A DNA stretch of 12,519 nucleotides from Gamarada debralockiae (taxonomy: Eukaryota; Ascomycota; Leotiomycetes; Helotiales; Hyphodiscaceae): assembly GCA_002803225.1 (NCBI GenBank), contig NXFV01001781.1, forward strand, positions 1 to 12,519, written 5' to 3'. The position numbers were made by a program, and so were the translations under genes. The first letter of the stretch is position 1. Each line of letters begins with the position of its first letter. This document shows, piece by piece, positions 1 through 7,907 of the stretch. Below the pieces are notes generated by a model. That model had not been told where the DNA came from, searched no databases, and worked only from the letters and a program-made list of their open reading frames with translations.

Positions 1-874
1 CAGTGAGCGTTGACGTGTGCTCTGCACCGAGTGCCTTCTCGTAGCCTTGTAGCGCCCGCTCGTACATCTGCTCGGCCGCAGCAAGCTTGCCCTGGTCGAC
101 ATAGAGGTTCCCTAGGCTGTTGACTGTATCAAGTGTTGACCTGTGCTCTGCACCAAGCGCTTTCTCGTAGCCTTGTAGCGCCCGCTCGTACATCTGCTCG
201 GCCGCAGCAAGCTTGCCCTGGCTCCTGTAGAGGTCCCCTAGGTTGTTGACTGCATCGAGCGTTGACGTGTGCTCTGCACCGAGCGCTTTCTCGTAGCCTT
301 GCAGCGCCCGCTCGAACATCTGCTCGGCCGCAGCAAGCTTGCCCTGGCTCCTGTAGAGCTTCCCTAGGTTGTTGACTGGATTGAGCGTCGATGTGTGCTC
401 TACACCAAGCGCTTTCTCGTAGCCCTGCAGCGCCCGCTCGAACATCTGCTCGGCCGCAGCAAGCTTGCCCTGGTCGGCATAGAGGATCCCTAGGTTGTTG
501 ACTGTATCAAGTGTTGACCTGTGCTCTGCACCAAGCGCTTTCTCGTAGCCTTGTAGCGCCCGCTCGTACATCTGCTCGGCCGCAGCAAGCTTGCCCTGGC
601 TCCTGTAGAGGTTCCCTAGGTTGTTGACTGTGTCAAGCGTCGACTTGTGCTCTGTACCGAGCGCCTTCTCCTTGCCTTGCAGCGCCCGCTTATACATCTG
701 CTCGGCTGCGGCAAGCTTGCCCTGGCTCCTGCAGAGGATCCCTAGGTTGTTGACTGTATTAAGCGTCGATGTGTGCTCTACACCAAGCGCTTTCTCGTCG
801 CCTTGTAGTGCCCGCTCATACATCTGCTCGGCTGCGGCAAGCTTGTCCTGGTCAGCGTACAGAATGCCTAAGTT
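1..874 (-). repeat. Tandem array of 126-bp TPR-coding units
   Basis: Six complete units (749-874, 623-748, 497-622, 371-496, 245-370, 119-244) and a seventh cut by the edge (1-118). The period is exactly 126 bp, or 42 codons. Each encodes a TPR helix pair of the form NLGxLYxxQGKLAAAEQM followed by YERALQGYEKALGxEH and STLxxVN. The most degenerate copy is the promoter-proximal one (749-874). Units 497-622 and 119-244 differ at one base only. Such near identity at DNA level points to recent duplication or gene conversion within the array, as reported for repeat domains of fungal NLRs. Confidence 0.95.
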
Positions 875-3020
875 AAAATATGCCCAATATATCCCATCTT
901 CTTGTACCAAGCCGTTCAAAACTATATACGAGCATCTGGCTGCATGTTGGAGAAGCCGTCGTTGTGTCAGCCATGGCCGAATGGCTTGTTTTCCAGGAAC
1001 ATGTAATGCTACAGACTTCACTGCTATTCTAGCGAGATCATAATTCCATTCTTGATTTAGAACGTGAACTGTCCACGAGTGAACACATCCATGAATACTG
1101 TACCCTCGTGACTCAACTAGCTCTTGCGATGACTTGTCTATTTCTGCGAGCCCGTGGTCACTTAGAACCCGCATTGCTTTATGGAAGCTTAATTCATCTT
1201 TATTAAGTTCCTGTATCCAGTCTAGGTCCTCGGAACTGCTGTGCTGAAGAAGCTCGAACCAAACATCCTGGTTATCAAAGTATGCCCACAAGCGAAGAAG
1301 CTGAGCCGAAAGTGCGTTCTGTTGCTCAACATAGTCGAATGAAATCTGCCATGTAGAATAAAGTGTTCGGTCTTCATACGAGTGTAGCTCAGGACTTGTC
1401 TTCTGCAGTTTCGCCCATGACTGCTTGTATAAGCGAAGATAGTCCGAGAAATCTATTGCCGCTTGCTTAAGATATGCTCCAGCCGTTGCTAGGGCAAGAG
1501 GGAGCCCGTCCAACTCTTTAGCAAGCTTTGTGGCATCTGCGTCTAGTGTAAATATTAGCACTACTCTTATTATATAGGATAGTGCTTACTATCTATTAAT
1601 CCCTTTCTGTGTGATGTATTTGACAAAATTTCGAGGCTGTCACGCACATCCTCTAGCTTTGTAACCTGTATAAGATGACCGATCTGCACTTGTGATGACC
1701 GTGTAGTAACAAGCACCGAGCCTTGATAGACCTCCGGAAGAAATTTCTTAATGTCCACGGCTGCGGGATCTTTGTTGCTTGCTAGTCTTGGGTTATCGTA
1801 ATTATCGTATATCATCAGCCACCGTGTGTTATACGGCAAATCTAGCCACGCCTTGACAGTATCGATAACTTCGTCGAGGTTTTCCATGTTGACGCCGCTA
1901 AGCCGGCTGGCCGAGGGATGTTCTCGTAATATTTGCCTTGCCACCTTAAAAAAGCTCTGCTTCAGAGAATCTTCATCCTTAATGTTGAGCCAGAATATAG
2001 CTGAGTAGTTATCCTTATGCCGTATCGCATACGCAACAGCTAATTGTGTCTTACCGATTCCGCCTAGACCCTGAAGAACAACAGTACGGCGGGAGCCGTC
2101 GCCGCTCAGTGCCTTGTGTATATCTCTGAGCTCATCCTCTCTTCCTACGAAATGTTCGATTTCAGAGACAGTAGAGAGGCTAAATAGGATCGAAAACTTC
2201 TCGTATTTAATCCCTATTCAAGTTAACAACCTCTGGATGACTTATTTCCAATCTTAGTAAATGAGAATAGTCTACCTTTTCTTTTCCTGTCAATTGCCTC
2301 TCGGAGCCGTCCTATTGCATTCTCTCTCCCTTCGCCATAGATAAGCGGTATGTAAACGTCAAAGATACCTAGCAACGCGTACGCTATATCTTCTTTGCGA
2401 GTAGTCTGGCGAGTTTCTGCCCATGACATTCGTTCCGCCACACTAAAATCAGCTAAAGGACTTCCTTGAAGAGCTTTGCTAGGAATTCCTGTTATCTCGC
2501 GGATGTGCTGCTCTAGGGATCTCTTGTCACCTAGAAGCTCCCCGTCCTTGGAGAAGAACTCAACTAATCTTGGCGCAATAAGCTCTTGAAGGGTCCAGCC
2601 TCGCGTAAACCATCTGCTTGTTCGGAATGCCGATTCCCACGGCAGCTGGTGGGACTGGTCTGTATTATCGACGGTAGTTCTCAGAACGTCTGACAGAAAA
2701 ACGTAGCATTTGGCCGCATTATAGTACCAACGAAACATAGAGTTGATGGCCTCTGAGAGCTCAGTATTGTTCGATTTGTCGATACAACAGGTGTCTACCC
2801 AGAAGTATTGCAAGCCATCACGTCTGGCCTGTTCTCCGCAGAACCGGATCTTGTTATAGCCAACCTTTCTTTTGCCCGTACCGTCCACCAAGTCTCTGTA
2901 TGTGACCTCCTCGGTATCCGGCCCCCATGTGTGCGAAAGGATGGCATATTTGGGAATATCGTCAACGAGGTCCTTGGTCAGGCTGAGGTCGCCACGGTTG
3001 TTGCATTCTAGAAGACGCAT
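1..3020 (-). CDS. HET / NB-ARC / TPR NLR-type receptor, 3' end cut by window edge
   Basis: Candidate fungal NLR (STAND) receptor; such proteins act in heterokaryon incompatibility and regulated cell death. Exons are 3020-2276, 2213-1590 and 1542-1, giving 970 residues before the edge. Start ATG at 3020 has A at -3 and opens directly into the HET domain: YAILSHTWG (25-33), WVDTCCID (74-81), RGWTLQELIAP (140-150), then LLGIFDVYIPLIYGEG near its end. NB-ARC follows: VGRE linker, Walker A GLGGIGKT (297-304), Walker B-like WLMIYDNYD (380-388), TTR (418-420), GLPLAL (469-474), and an MHD-position equivalent SIHGCVHSW (about 605-613). From residue 680, seven 42-residue TPR units of kinesin-light-chain type run off the edge. 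Both splices restore frame and bring conserved family sequence together, so I read the gene as intact. HET is normally the death-inducing effector, NB-ARC the nucleotide switch and TPRs the sensor. The ligand is unknown, and total TPR number cannot be seen. Confidence 0.93.
1543..1589 (-). other. Intron 2 of the NLR gene
   Basis: A 47-bp intron on the minus strand with donor ATA|GTAAGC, branch-like GCTAAT and acceptor ACACTAG. Without splicing the frame stops at 1570. With it, NB-ARC continues into NADATKLAKELDGLPLAL, restoring the GLPL motif in the right place. Confidence 0.88.
2214..2275 (-). other. Intron 1 of the NLR gene
   Basis: A 62-bp intron on the minus strand with donor AAAG|GTAGAC and acceptor TTGAATAG|GG, preceded by a TTAAC branch-like site. 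It removes the stops that end the HET frame at 2223 and block the NB-ARC frame at 2220. Phase matches: one base from exon 1 plus GG from exon 2 makes a Gly codon (residue 249). A weaker donor at 2230 was not chosen, because it would delete the FSILFSL segment and does not splice as well. Confidence 0.8.
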
Positions 3021-3066
3021 TCTTCAGGCCGGATCGGAGGGAATCTCTAGAAGAGAATTGTCGGTG

Positions 3067-3075
3067 TATATATAT
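3067..3075 (-). promoter_or_regulatory. TATA-like element upstream of the NLR gene
   Basis: An ATATATATA run lies about 47 bp upstream of the ATG at 3020, read on the minus strand. Spacing would allow a short 5' UTR. This is a composition-based guess, since TATA-like runs are common in AT-rich intergenic DNA. Confidence 0.35.
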
Positions 3076-3832
3076 CGCAGAGTCGGCATGCACGCGAAGT
3101 TATTTCTTGAGTTGAGGGTAGAGATTGGGTCGGGGCTGGTGCGTATACCGACTAAGCTGGACGGCAGCCTCGCAGGAAGTTGGGTCATTATCCGGGCGCA
3201 TAACTCGCCAATCGCTAATCAGTTACTGTTAGTGGTCATGGCCGTCTAGGCCTTAATAACAGGTCTGGATATGTATGGCGATAGTGGGAGGCTTTGGCTA
3301 CTTGTACTTTTGGGTTTTAGGACGACTAATGTATTGTTCAGAGGGACTTTCGGATGACTATTTGGTAATAAGAGCAAGAATGTGTCGATCATTTATTGCA
3401 GGAGGTTTAAATCTTGGTTTCTGTCAGTATTGATCTGCTTCACCTATCTATGCAAAAGATAATCTAGTAACGAGTTACATATTTTCCCCCTCGAGCCTAA
3501 ATAGTACAAATCAAATTGCTGCCGGGCGATTGTTTATATCCGGTTCTGTTGAAGCTCGACGTCGGTGAGGCCGGTAAGGCTGGCGAGGCTGGCAAGGCTG
3601 CAACACCCAGTATATTAAAAACAATGTGATAAACCTATCGGCCTCTCCAACGTCGCTCACCTTAGATGATCAGTCCTTTAAAAGAATACAATGGATATTT
3701 TTAGGGGGTTTGGGTTTATGGGATGGTTCAAAGAAGGCGATATTAATGCCTGAGGTTCCAAATATAACCAATCGCAATCGGCCGATTAACCAGGCATCTA
3801 TGCACACTTGACACACAAAATAAAGCTTGTGG
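3076..3832. other. Intergenic region, no gene seen
   Basis: This is the upstream flank of the NLR gene. Short open stretches occur on the plus strand (for example 2872-3249, overlapping the HET exon, and 3626-3811), but none has a recognisable domain or plausible splice structure. It contains a small 18-bp duplication at 3567-3602. Confidence 0.5.
3567..3602. repeat. 18-bp tandem duplication, GC-rich
   Basis: GAGGCCGGTAAGGCTGGC is followed directly by GAGGCTGGCAAGGCTGCA: two 18-bp copies, each itself made of two related 9-bp halves. It stands out as a GC-rich purine-biased patch in AT-richer surroundings. No function is apparent. Confidence 0.7.
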
Positions 3833-4163
3833 AGTGGCAGAGCTAAATGACGACGGTGAGCACACGTTTATCCGGCTCCGCAAGAAGTTAAAAGGGAACA
3901 TACATCTGTGCAGCATATTATTCTATCGAATTCTCCTTCCATGGTCGAGCAAGAGATCTCTGAAAGAAAGGATCACGCGCGACACCTCAACAACTTACGC
4001 CCTCCCATCAGCGACTCTACAAGGACCTGTCGAGGACGAAGAAAGCCTCAAATACTCCTTTAATAAACAGACTGCGGCTACAATCCAGATGTCGTACCTA
4101 GACAACCGTCTCAAAAGCAGATACTGCAGGCCAGGCAAAAGCATAAGTCATTAGAATCTTGGG

Positions 4164-4311
4164 CTCCGGCATCATGAAAAGGCAGAGCCAGATCAAGCCT
4201 AGAAAGACCGCGATTCGGGGATCCTGAAAAGGCAGAGCCAGATCAACTCTAGAAAGACTGCGATTCCGGGATCCTGAAAAGGCAGAGCCAGATCAAGCCC
4301 AGAAAAACTGC
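4164..4311. repeat. Minisatellite, 50-bp unit, about three copies
   Basis: The core TGAAAAGGCAGAGCCAGATC begins at 4175, 4225 and 4275, so the period is exactly 50 bp. Copies 1 and 2 agree at about 46 of 50 positions. Copy 3 diverges after 4311, and a decayed partial copy precedes 4175. Because 50 is not a multiple of three and stops occur in the unit, it is not a coding repeat. No similarity to the transposon ends elsewhere in the window was seen. Confidence 0.9.
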
Positions 4312-5039
4312 AAGTATTACTCTTCACCCAGCCGGGGTTCCCTTACTTGGCATACCTTCCTTCCACACTCCCTTCATGTGTTGCACATCCGAGCTCGCGA
4401 CCAAGACCCAGGACTTGAAATACAAATATAGCTCAATCTTAACAGTATGTCCTATATCTATTCTGAGCACCTGCTAATCCTATCTTCACGGGCCTATTCT
4501 ACAGAGCTCGAACACCGCGTACTCATCTCCAATCATCAGGATGCAACGAATTAGTACAGCAGTTTCGGACACTCGTTGCACCGAGCAAGCATTTAAGACG
4601 CCCATAGCCCTCTTCCAACTCGTCCCTTACCAGCCTTGAGTAACTTCCCCGTACCGAGCTTCTGCAATCCAAATCACCACGTCCGCCAAATCCAAGCATC
4701 GACCCTCCTCCTCGTCAATATTATCACGCTCTTTTCTTCGAATACCGGCAAGAACCTCCTCCCTTCACCATCTCTCGCAGTTTACCACCACAACGTCCTT
4801 CTCCTCAAACAATGATAACTTCCTCCTTCTCCACCTGTCGACCCTTGTGTCTTCTCGTCCAACCTTAACCTTTACTTTCTTCTCACCCCGAATAATCTTT
4901 TTGCAAAGGAAACCGCCTTGCCTAAGGGGCTACGTAGCTTATTCCCAGGGAGTGATTCAAAGCCCTGAAGAAAGGAAAACCTTTCCTCCCAATCTTCTGG
5001 TAGCCGAGACGGCGTAGGAGGGATAGCAGGGGCTTCGGA
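4312..5039. other. Pyrimidine-rich intergenic region, no gene seen
   Basis: On the plus strand this stretch is rich in C and T, with many CTCC/CTTC runs between 4590 and 4870, as is common in fungal promoters and 5' leaders. The first plus-strand ATG after it (4811) opens only an 18-codon frame. Positions 4920-5039 are probably the 3' flank of the minus-strand gene that ends at 5040. Confidence 0.45.
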
Positions 5040-5809
5040 CTATAAGGATTTATACATATACTCATCGAAGTCGGGGGACCAGTTGTCCCATTTATACTTC
5101 TGATTGGCTTGTGCAAAACGCTGATCGAGTGCTGCGAGTTGTTGGATCACGAAATTCAAGTCCCGCGTTCGAAAAACGTCTTTGATCAGACTGAGGATCC
5201 AGGCTAGGGCTGCGGGCAGCGGAAAGGGTGGAATAGATAGGCCGCTGGCGACGACCCAGAAAGCCAATGGGGAGTACCACAAACGCAATATCTGTTTCTG
5301 TTAGCGATCTGTCTTTATAGAATATTCTCTTTTGACCTTTTCGACATTAATATAAGTATGTTTTATCCATGGACTTTCTTAGAATACTCTTTGGAGGCTA
5401 TCACGTACATCGCACAAGGAATCAAGCAAACTTTCGACGACGACAGCCTTGTATCCTAGCACATACTTCACCCAGCCATACAAAGGGACCCGAAAGATAG
5501 CACGAGAGACGGCAGTATATAACTGGTCTGCAATTTCCTGAGGATCCCCGGCCAACGGTAGATGCCAGTTCAAGTCCCAGGGGTACCGTGCCCCGGCGGA
5601 AACCGAAGCACTAGCCAGACCTCCCCGGCCTTGAAACTATCTGTCCATATTGGCATGTCTGTTCTTTGCTCTTCGGAAAGACCTTGTGGCCTACAGTAGA
5701 GTGTGAAGAGTACATCGAGATCAGAAAGCGTCGCCAACCAGTCTATCAGGGGTTTCTCATCCAGGAAAGGGATAAGGAAACAGATAGTTCGATATCGGAA
5801 TCTCGACAT
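5040..5809 (-). CDS. Hypothetical protein, probable membrane segment, apparent frameshift
   Basis: Not recognised. The reading begins MSRFRYRTICFLIPFLDEKP from an ATG at 5809, continues to FPPGHGTP near 5583, then must shift frame to continue as WDLNWHLPLAGDPQEIADQL. A single base missing from the C run of GGTACCCCTGGG (about 5578-5586) would explain it. An intron at 5292-5387 (donor AGA|GTATTC, branch GCTAAC, acceptor AACAG) joins DVRDSLQR in phase to ILRLWYSPLAFWVV. After it comes a hydrophobic stretch rich in Leu, Ala and Pro (one or two membrane helices), then a polar tail ending at the stop at 5040. Corrected length is about 224 residues. The frame stays open upstream of 5809 to about 5872 (AQATAAATAQVL), so an earlier exon is possible; alternative open frames reach 6033. 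It could be a pseudogene. An alternative to the frameshift is a weak-donor intron (GTCTGG to CTCAG, ending before GAA ATT). Confidence 0.5.
5292..5387 (-). other. Intron in the hypothetical gene
   Basis: A 96-bp phase-0 intron on the minus strand with a GTATTC donor, CGCTAAC branch site and AACAG acceptor a few bases beyond. Unspliced, the frame ends at 5379. Spliced, it gains 83 more residues. The good branch site is the best evidence that this is a real gene. Confidence 0.7.
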
Positions 5810-6053
5810 GAGGACCTGAGCAGTCGCTGCTGTAGCCTGAGCCGAGAGTGAGCACCGACAGCTTCCGGACCATCACCTTTCTCAACACATTTCCAGGGGT
5901 TAAGCGAGGGTTGCTGGGGTACCTGGCCGTCCCGTGTACATTTGCTAAATACTCCGGCATCCCATCTGGAAATGAATAATTCCCGTGCTGTATTAGGCAG
6001 ATTTGAAGTCCTCAAAGTCTCAAGGGATCCCAAGTTGCCTACAACATCTTCTT

Positions 6054-6538
6054 ATTATCCCTTGAGCTGCGATCAGGATTGCATTTCCCCACCAATTTTT
6101 CCACAATTTCGAGAAATTGTAGAATGCCACAATATCGACTAAATTGTGTTGCAATGTCAGGCCACGGTATCACATAAGAGGTAGGTAAAGTAGTTGGTGG
6201 CTTAATAGCTCTTGTTATTGTTGTTGTTATATTAGTACTAAAGTAAATACGGCCCTTATATGAGGCTGTTGATGCTCCTGCATGATGACTAAGCCTAGGC
6301 TAAACCCCATTCGGATAAGCAAATGCCTACAGCCATTCACAACTCGCAACAAATTGAAAAAAAAAAAAAAAAAAAAAAAAAATTTTCAATTAATTAGTTT
6401 TCCAAATTATAAATCTTTTTAGATTATTTATTCTTATATCTATTTCACGATAAAATTTTATAATTGAAATAAAAATAACCCTAAAACTCGCTTAGGGTTT
6501 TAGTGTAATGCAATCCTGATCGCAACTCAAGGGATAAT
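6054..6538. mobile_element. MITE-like element, 485 bp, 32-bp terminal inverted repeats
   Basis: Left end 6054-6085 begins ATTATCCCTTGAG and contains GCGATCAGGATTGCATT. Right end 6507-6538 is its reverse complement with one mismatch in 32. The interior is AT-rich and has no ORF. It holds an 8-bp-stem palindrome (6103-6120), a 26-A tract flanked by AATTG/CAATT arms (6352-6391) and an AACCCTAA...TTAGGGTT hairpin (6477-6499). I found no clean target-site duplication; a TTA/TCA pair outside the ends is imperfect. Family is not identified. It lies between two divergent genes, so it may affect both promoters. Confidence 0.72.
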
Positions 6539-6838
6539 CAGTCAAAATTGTGTAGGTACAGTTAGCCATCGGAGTAATCGGGCAACGACAAGGCTTTCTT
6601 CACTCAAATACTGCTCAAATATATTTCACTTCCTCAATTGGAATGCATGTCGCACATTTTCAGCTGAGCAAGGATGTTTTACGACACTCTACTTCCTCTT
6701 CGAGGTTCAAAGAACTTGGCATTGCGGCACAAGTTTGCTCCGCCTCAACGCCCTCGACAATTGATAATTGTATATCGTCTCGCTGTCAGCGAAGGAAAAA
6801 TCAATATTGATGACGACTTTTGCAACCAACTTGACAAT
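6539..6838 (+). promoter_or_regulatory. Upstream region of the GPI-protein gene
   Basis: Between the MITE right end and the chosen start codon. It includes a TATA-like AAATATATTT (6617-6626), too far upstream to be certain, and an upstream in-frame ATG at 6674. No binding site could be assigned. Confidence 0.3.
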
Positions 6839-7742
6839 ATGCTTTCTACTTCGATCCTCACTTTCTGCTTGCTTAGTTTCGCTACTGCCGATGATGTTGT
6901 AAACCTCATTAACCCATATTGGGCACGCCCAGTTAGAAATGGGGGAGGAAATATTGCTGGCTCGTATGCGGCATCTGTGGTTGGAGCTGTTTGTACTCGT
7001 GCTTGTCCGACCATTCTCCTATCTAATGAAACTTATAGGATGCAACAGCGACCACTTATGCTGTGGGCTGCAAGCCCAACCAGACGTTTACTAACACTAT
7101 TTCTCTGTCTTTCGCGACCCGTACAGACTCTCATGTTTGCGCAACGGACAAAATCGCACAGATGACCTTTACGCAAGGCCCTACCAGTATGCACTGGGAC
7201 GTCTCTAATGATGATAGCGATGGAGATGTCTTGTAAGTACGCCTCACTTCCCCCATCTTATCTTTTCTCGCTCTACAACCACCCGGGCACTCAGTTTACT
7301 CGTAGACTAAGAGTTTCTGACTAGTACCTGGACTGCCAATTACACCTTCTCCAAAACTTTAGACCCAATAGTCACAGCCACAGAGTTCTGGGTTCAAGGT
7401 AATCCTTCAGGCTCGTACGCTAACACGGTCGTCCAAGCCTCGGTAAATTTGATCTACTATCATTTACTCTTGATTCTTCCTACTGAATTAATACTAACTC
7501 CGAAACAGACATCAACGAATTTAGAGTCCACGAATTCTTACAATGCTACCTGGTACGCTATCGCAATCACTGCGGGGCAGGAGAAGCTGGCGGCAGCTTC
7601 GGCGACAGCGAATATCACCTCAGCGGCCAGCCTCAAATCATCGACAGCAGCGCCAACATCTACAAGTACTGCGGGGTCTCCTATGGTGACGGCGAGGTGG
7701 ATAGCAGCTGCCGCTGGAGGAGTGGCTGTCCTGGTGTTATAG
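6839..7742 (+). CDS. Secreted GPI-anchored cell-surface protein
   Basis: Four exons (6839-6988, 7039-7232, 7325-7442, 7509-7742) give a 231-residue protein. Introns are 50, 92 and 66 bp; the second has a consensus GTAAGT donor and the third a perfect TACTAAC branch site. The N-terminus MLSTSILTFCLLSFATA is a signal peptide, probably cut before DD. The ectodomain has two cysteines (61 and 84) and sequons NQT (64), NYT (120), NAT (166) and NIT (189). A Ser/Thr/Ala-rich linker (about 184-212) leads to a hydrophobic C-terminus, RWIAAAAGGVAVLVL, with no cytoplasmic tail: the layout of a GPI signal. The phrase AITAGQEKLAAA resembles a widespread group of small fungal GPI proteins of unknown role. 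An in-frame ATG at 6674 would hide the signal peptide behind 55 residues, so I chose 6839, which also has A at -3. Expected location is the plasma membrane or cell wall. Confidence 0.85.
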
Positions 7743-7907
7743 GACGGGGATCACAAGATCCCAGTTCCTGGAAGATCTTATCTTGTCTTTAAGACACTGC
7801 TCTCCATTCAAAGAGTAATAGCGTTGAAGAATATCTCATAAAGATTCGGGATTGTGAATGGGCTTGGTAATTTTTAGATTATTCACCTGCTCACAGCGTA
7901 GGCGTAG

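Noticed and set aside
1..874. Regular repeats that might suggest a CRISPR array or satellite.
   Set aside because: The unit is 126 bp with no unique spacers, keeps one reading frame and encodes TPRs within a eukaryotic gene.
621..1043. Plus-strand open frame of 140 codons with internally repeated protein sequence.
   Set aside because: It is the antisense shadow of the TPR array; the repeats come from the 126-bp units, and the minus strand gives a proper TPR protein.
2223..3020. HET domain as a separate 265-residue protein ending at 2223.
   Set aside because: A phase-matching intron at 2214-2275 joins it to the NB-ARC frame, and the last residues before the stop (KSSRGC) are not HET-like.
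2872..3249. Plus-strand open frame across the NLR start.
   Set aside because: Mostly antisense to the HET exon, with no domain of its own.
3834..4154. Plus-strand open frame of 106 codons just before the minisatellite.
   Set aside because: It starts with GTG, has no recognisable motif or nearby splice signals and could be chance; a protein search would settle it.
6477..6499. AACCCTAA and TTAGGGTT as a telomere remnant.
   Set aside because: A single unit on each side of a 7-base loop is too little to call an interstitial telomere repeat.
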